Source: Pseudothermotoga hypogea DSM 11164 = NBRC 106472 (GTDB lineage Bacteria; Thermotogota; Thermotogae; Thermotogales; DSM-5069). From it: a stretch of 64,000 nt of DNA. The notes beneath the pieces were generated by a model. The model searched no databases, was not told the origin of the DNA, and saw only the letters and a list, made by a program, of their open reading frames with translations. Below, piece by piece: positions 61,345 to 64,000 of the stretch; positions within the stretch are counted from its first letter, which is position 1; every line of letters starts with the position of its first letter. The stretch covers positions 1,550,001 to 1,614,000 of the forward strand of contig NZ_CP007141.1 in the NCBI RefSeq assembly GCF_000816145.1, read 5' to 3'. The position numbers and the translations under genes are program-made.

Positions 61345-63660
61345 GTGGAACTCTACAAGAGATCGGATTTACCCGCAGAGATCAGAGCGAGAGATTTGCT
61401 GTCGAAGATGACCTTAGAAGAAAAGATGATGCAGCTGGGTTCTGTCTGGGGGTACGAACTTCTTGACCAAGAGGGACGCTTCTCTGAAGAGAAGGCGAAC
61501 GAACTGTTGAGGCACGGCATAGGACAGATAACGAGACCCGGTGGGGCAACGAACCTGGAGCCAGCAGAGGTCGTCAAGTTTGTGAACCAAATTCAAAGAT
61601 ACCTGGTTGAAAGGACCAGACTTGGCGTTCCAGCGATGGTTCACGAAGAATGTCTCGCAGGGTACATGGGCTTGGGAGCAACGAACTTTCCGCAACCCAT
61701 AGCGATGGCGAGTACATGGGATCCTGACCTGATCCGCCGTGTGGCACACGCCATTGGAAGCGACATGAAGAAAGTTGGCGCACATCAGGGACTTGCGCCA
61801 GTGCTCGACGTGGTTAGAGATCCAAGGTGGGGAAGGACCGAAGAGAGCTTTGGCGAATCACCTTACCTCGTGGCACGTCTGGGCGTCGCCTACGTTGAAG
61901 GGATTCAAGAGAACGGTGTCATAGCGACCACGAAACACTTTGTTGCCTATGGTGCCTCTGAGGGTGGCAAGAACTGGGCGCCGAGCACTGTCGCTCCGAG
62001 GGAACTGCGTGAAGTTTTCATGTTTCCGTTCGAAGCAGCTGTTAAATGCGCCAACGTCATGTCGGTGATGAACTCTTACAGTGAGATCGACGGCGTTCCG
62101 TGTGCTTGCTCGGAGGAACTCTTGAGTGATGTGCTCAGGAAAGAGTGGGGTTTCAAAGGGATCGTAGTCTCTGACTATTTCGCCATCGATGTTTTGAGAA
62201 GTTACCACAGAATTGCCAGAGACAAAGGCCAAGCGGCGAAATTAGCCCTCCAGGCAGGTATCGATATAGAACTTCCCAGGATAGATTGCTACTATGAACT
62301 GAAAAGACTCGTTGAGACGGGTGAGGTTTCTGAAAGTGCTCTGGATGAAGCGGTCTACAGGGTATTACTGATGAAGTTCCGGCTTGGATTGTTTGAACAC
62401 CCTTATGTGGAAGATTGTGCCTCGTTACCAAAGCACGACGATCTTGCACTGGAAGTGGCGAGAAAATCGATCGTTCTTCTGAAAAACGATGGAATACTTC
62501 CTTTGAAGAAGAACCTCAGGGTCGCGTTGGTGGGGCCAAACGCGAAGAGTGTACGGAACATGTTCGGTGACTATTCTTATTACACACACATAAAGGCGCT
62601 ACTCGACACCGCCAATCTGGGATCGATCAACGCGCCGAGTTTCAATCTGAAGAGAGTGGATCAGATCGTCAACAAGGAACTGCAGCGCGTCATGAGTGTG
62701 TACGATGCGTTGAAGAGTGAAGGTGTCGATGTTGAATGGGCCGAAGGTTGCGGTGTGCTGGAAGGAGACGAAAGCACTATTCGTGAAGCAGTAAATCTGG
62801 CGGAGAAATGTGACGTGATCGTGGCTGTAATGGGCGACAGGTCTGGTTTGACGAAGGACTGTACATCGGGTGAGTCAAGGGACAGCGCGAATTTGAGGCT
62901 TCCCGGTCTACAGGAAAGATTGTTGCTGGAGCTTGCGAAGACGCACAAACCCATCGTGCTGGTGCTTTTGACCGGCAGACCGTACGCACTGGAAAGTGTC
63001 GAGGACAAAATGAGTGCGATACTGGAAGCGTGGTTGCCAGCGGAAGCCGGTGGACAAGCGATCGTGGACGTGTTGCTCGGCAGAGTGAACCCTTCTGGAA
63101 AGCTTCCGATCAGTTTTCCAAGAAGTGCTGGTCAGATTCCCGTGTTCCACTATGTGAAACCCTCTGGCGGTAGATCACACTGGCACAAAGACTACGTAGA
63201 TGAGCCGGTCGAGCCACTTTATCCGTTTGGACACGGTTTGTCCTACACGAAATTCGAGTACTCGAACTTTTACATCGAATCCAAGCGAGTTCCCACAGCC
63301 GGCGAGATCGTCCTGAAAGTAGACGTGAAAAACGTGGGAGAAAGAGAGGGAGAAGAAGTCGTTCAACTGTACGTTGGTCGAGAGCACGGTTCGGTGACAA
63401 GACCCTTGAAGGAACTGAAGGGTTTTGCGAGAGTGCATCTCGAGCCCGGTCAGAAGAAGACGGTGCAGTTCAAGATACATACCGATGTCCTTTCCTATTA
63501 CAACAGAAGGATGGAGCTCGTTGTCGAGCCTGGTGTGTACAGGTTCATGGTGGGCGCTTCATCTGTCGATATCAGGTTCTCGGATGAGGTGGAGTTGGTG
63601 GGCGAGGAGAGAAAGGTCCCAAGTCTGAGGAAATTTTTCAGTGAAACGGAGGTATTCTGA
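61345..63660 (+). CDS. Glycoside hydrolase family 3 beta-xylosidase/beta-glucosidase
   Basis: Intracellular GH3 enzyme (no signal peptide) that releases xylose or glucose from the non-reducing end of imported oligosaccharides. 771 aa from GTG 61345 (GGAGGGTGGTAAG upstream); TTG 61312 lies inside the previous gene. Order: (beta/alpha)8-like domain with GLAPVLDVVRDPRWGRTEESFGES (in part), KHFVAYG, nucleophile Asp277 in GIVVSDYFA, then the alpha/beta sandwich (AVMGDRSGL, GESRDSANLRLPGLQ) and a fibronectin-III-like C-terminal domain beginning near VKNVGEREGEEVVQLYVG. Closely matches my recollection of Thermotoga TM0076. Confidence 0.95.
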   Translation: MELYKRSDLPAEIRARDLLSKMTLEEKMMQLGSVWGYELLDQEGRFSEEKANELLRHGIGQITRPGGATNLEPAEVVKFVNQIQRYLVERTRLGVPAMVHEECLAGYMGLGATNFPQPIAMASTWDPDLIRRVAHAIGSDMKKVGAHQGLAPVLDVVRDPRWGRTEESFGESPYLVARLGVAYVEGIQENGVIATTKHFVAYGASEGGKNWAPSTVAPRELREVFMFPFEAAVKCANVMSVMNSYSEIDGVPCACSEELLSDVLRKEWGFKGIVVSDYFAIDVLRSYHRIARDKGQAAKLALQAGIDIELPRIDCYYELKRLVETGEVSESALDEAVYRVLLMKFRLGLFEHPYVEDCASLPKHDDLALEVARKSIVLLKNDGILPLKKNLRVALVGPNAKSVRNMFGDYSYYTHIKALLDTANLGSINAPSFNLKRVDQIVNKELQRVMSVYDALKSEGVDVEWAEGCGVLEGDESTIREAVNLAEKCDVIVAVMGDRSGLTKDCTSGESRDSANLRLPGLQERLLLELAKTHKPIVLVLLTGRPYALESVEDKMSAILEAWLPAEAGGQAIVDVLLGRVNPSGKLPISFPRSAGQIPVFHYVKPSGGRSHWHKDYVDEPVEPLYPFGHGLSYTKFEYSNFYIESKRVPTAGEIVLKVDVKNVGEREGEEVVQLYVGREHGSVTRPLKELKGFARVHLEPGQKKTVQFKIHTDVLSYYNRRMELVVEPGVYRFMVGASSVDIRFSDEVELVGEERKVPSLRKFFSETEVF

Positions 63661-64000
63661 GTGGCACAGTACGATCTGCCACTCGAGCAGTTGAGACAAT
63701 ACCTACCTGAGAGGAAAGAGGAACCGGACTTTGATGATTTCTGGCGGGAGACAATAAGTGAGAGCCTGGGGCGCTTCGAGCCACCAGTTTTTGAAGAAGT
63801 GGATTCTGGACTGAAACTGCTGAAGACTTACGATGTCACGTTCAGCGGATACATGGGTCAGAAGATCAAGGCATGGTTTATCGTCCCGAAGGACTTGAAG
63901 GATGAACTTCCATGTGTGGTCGAGTTCGTTGGTTATGGTGGTGGAAGAGGTTTTCCACACGACTGGCTACTCTACGTGTGTGCAAACTTCGTGCACCTCG
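63661..64000 (+). CDS. axeA: Acetyl xylan esterase / cephalosporin C deacetylase (partial, 5' end)
   Basis: Only the first 113 residues are in the window, from GTG 63661 immediately after the GH3 stop. MAQYDLPLEQLRQYLPER, then DFWRETISES, YDVTFSGYMGQKIKAW and GYGGGRGFPHDWLLY match the start of carbohydrate esterase family 7, which removes acetyl groups from xylo-oligosaccharides. The catalytic Ser (GGSQGG region) is beyond the right edge. Confidence 0.93.
   Translation, partial: MAQYDLPLEQLRQYLPERKEEPDFDDFWRETISESLGRFEPPVFEEVDSGLKLLKTYDVTFSGYMGQKIKAWFIVPKDLKDELPCVVEFVGYGGGRGFPHDWLLYVCANFVHL

Noticed and set aside
1-64000. CRISPR arrays and riboswitches
   Set aside because: No regularly spaced repeats and no recognisable riboswitch core were seen on reading; not proven absent without a search.

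Overview
The window looks like the chromosome of a (hyper)thermophilic, anaerobic member of the Thermotogales, probably a Pseudothermotoga or Thermotoga relative. The evidence is an intact reverse gyrase, a xylan gene set in the order known from Thermotoga maritima (GH10 xylanase, family-5 binding protein, two permeases, two ATPases, GH3 enzyme, acetyl esterase), the folate/FAD tRNA methylase TrmFO, QueH, and very tight operons with many 1-10 bp overlaps and GTG or TTG starts. The genus is an inference; no database was searched.

Layout. (1) 1-9063, minus strand: surE-def-fmt-rnpB-truA-(secreted propeller-like protein)-tlyA-(secreted unknown)-secA, one probable operon with the RNase P RNA gene set between fmt and truA; secA runs off the left edge. 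(2) 9108-18886, plus strand: mnmG-rel-dtd-queH-unknown-anti-sigma kinase-trmFO-fapA-manA, a tRNA modification, tRNA quality and stringent-response operon ending at a bidirectional terminator shared with acpP. (3) 18887-25892, minus strand: acpP with its own strong promoter, then ecfT-bmp-nupO-nupP-nupQ-ADP-ribosylglycohydrolase, a nucleoside-type ABC importer with a glycohydrolase and an ECF T-component. (4) 25864-42425, plus strand: a run of about 16.5 kb led by a near-consensus sigma-28 promoter: flgM-flgN-flgK-flgL-fliW-csrA, then gatC, yraN, smpB, a pseudouridine synthase, a secreted protein, a DUF5693-like membrane protein, a NYN ribonuclease-like protein, queA, rpoN, thiN, dxr, rseP and ispG, closed by a terminator. 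(5) 42431-48570: a secreted protein with three EVGGWA repeats (minus), an ABC-2 exporter (ATPase and two permeases), a small Cys-rich protein, tRNA-Asp with promoter and terminator, and a two-gene unit with a nitrilase-fold protein lacking its catalytic residues. (6) 48613-49853: an IS200/IS605-type element with hairpin ends and a single TnpB-like gene missing two segments that normally carry catalytic residues, next to the 5' stump of a TRAP-TAXI binding protein gene. (7) 49910-54252, minus strand: a PiT phosphate transporter and reverse gyrase. (8) 54252-64000: the xylan cluster, with the xylanase on the minus strand divergent from binding protein, permeases, ATPases, GH3 and a truncated acetyl xylan esterase at the right edge.

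How the genes work together. Regions 1, 2 and 4 mix protein maturation (def, fmt, surE, secA, smpB, rseP), tRNA and rRNA processing or modification (rnpB, truA, tlyA, mnmG, trmFO, queH, queA, dtd, gatC), flagellar late assembly with the FliW-CsrA switch, and the MEP isoprenoid pathway (dxr, ispG). Many transcription units start at a TGnTAnAAT extended -10 element. The least explained items are the probably nuclease-dead TnpB derivative, the EVGGWA repeat protein, the nitrilase-like pseudoenzyme pair and the transporter operon with an ADP-ribosylglycohydrolase.
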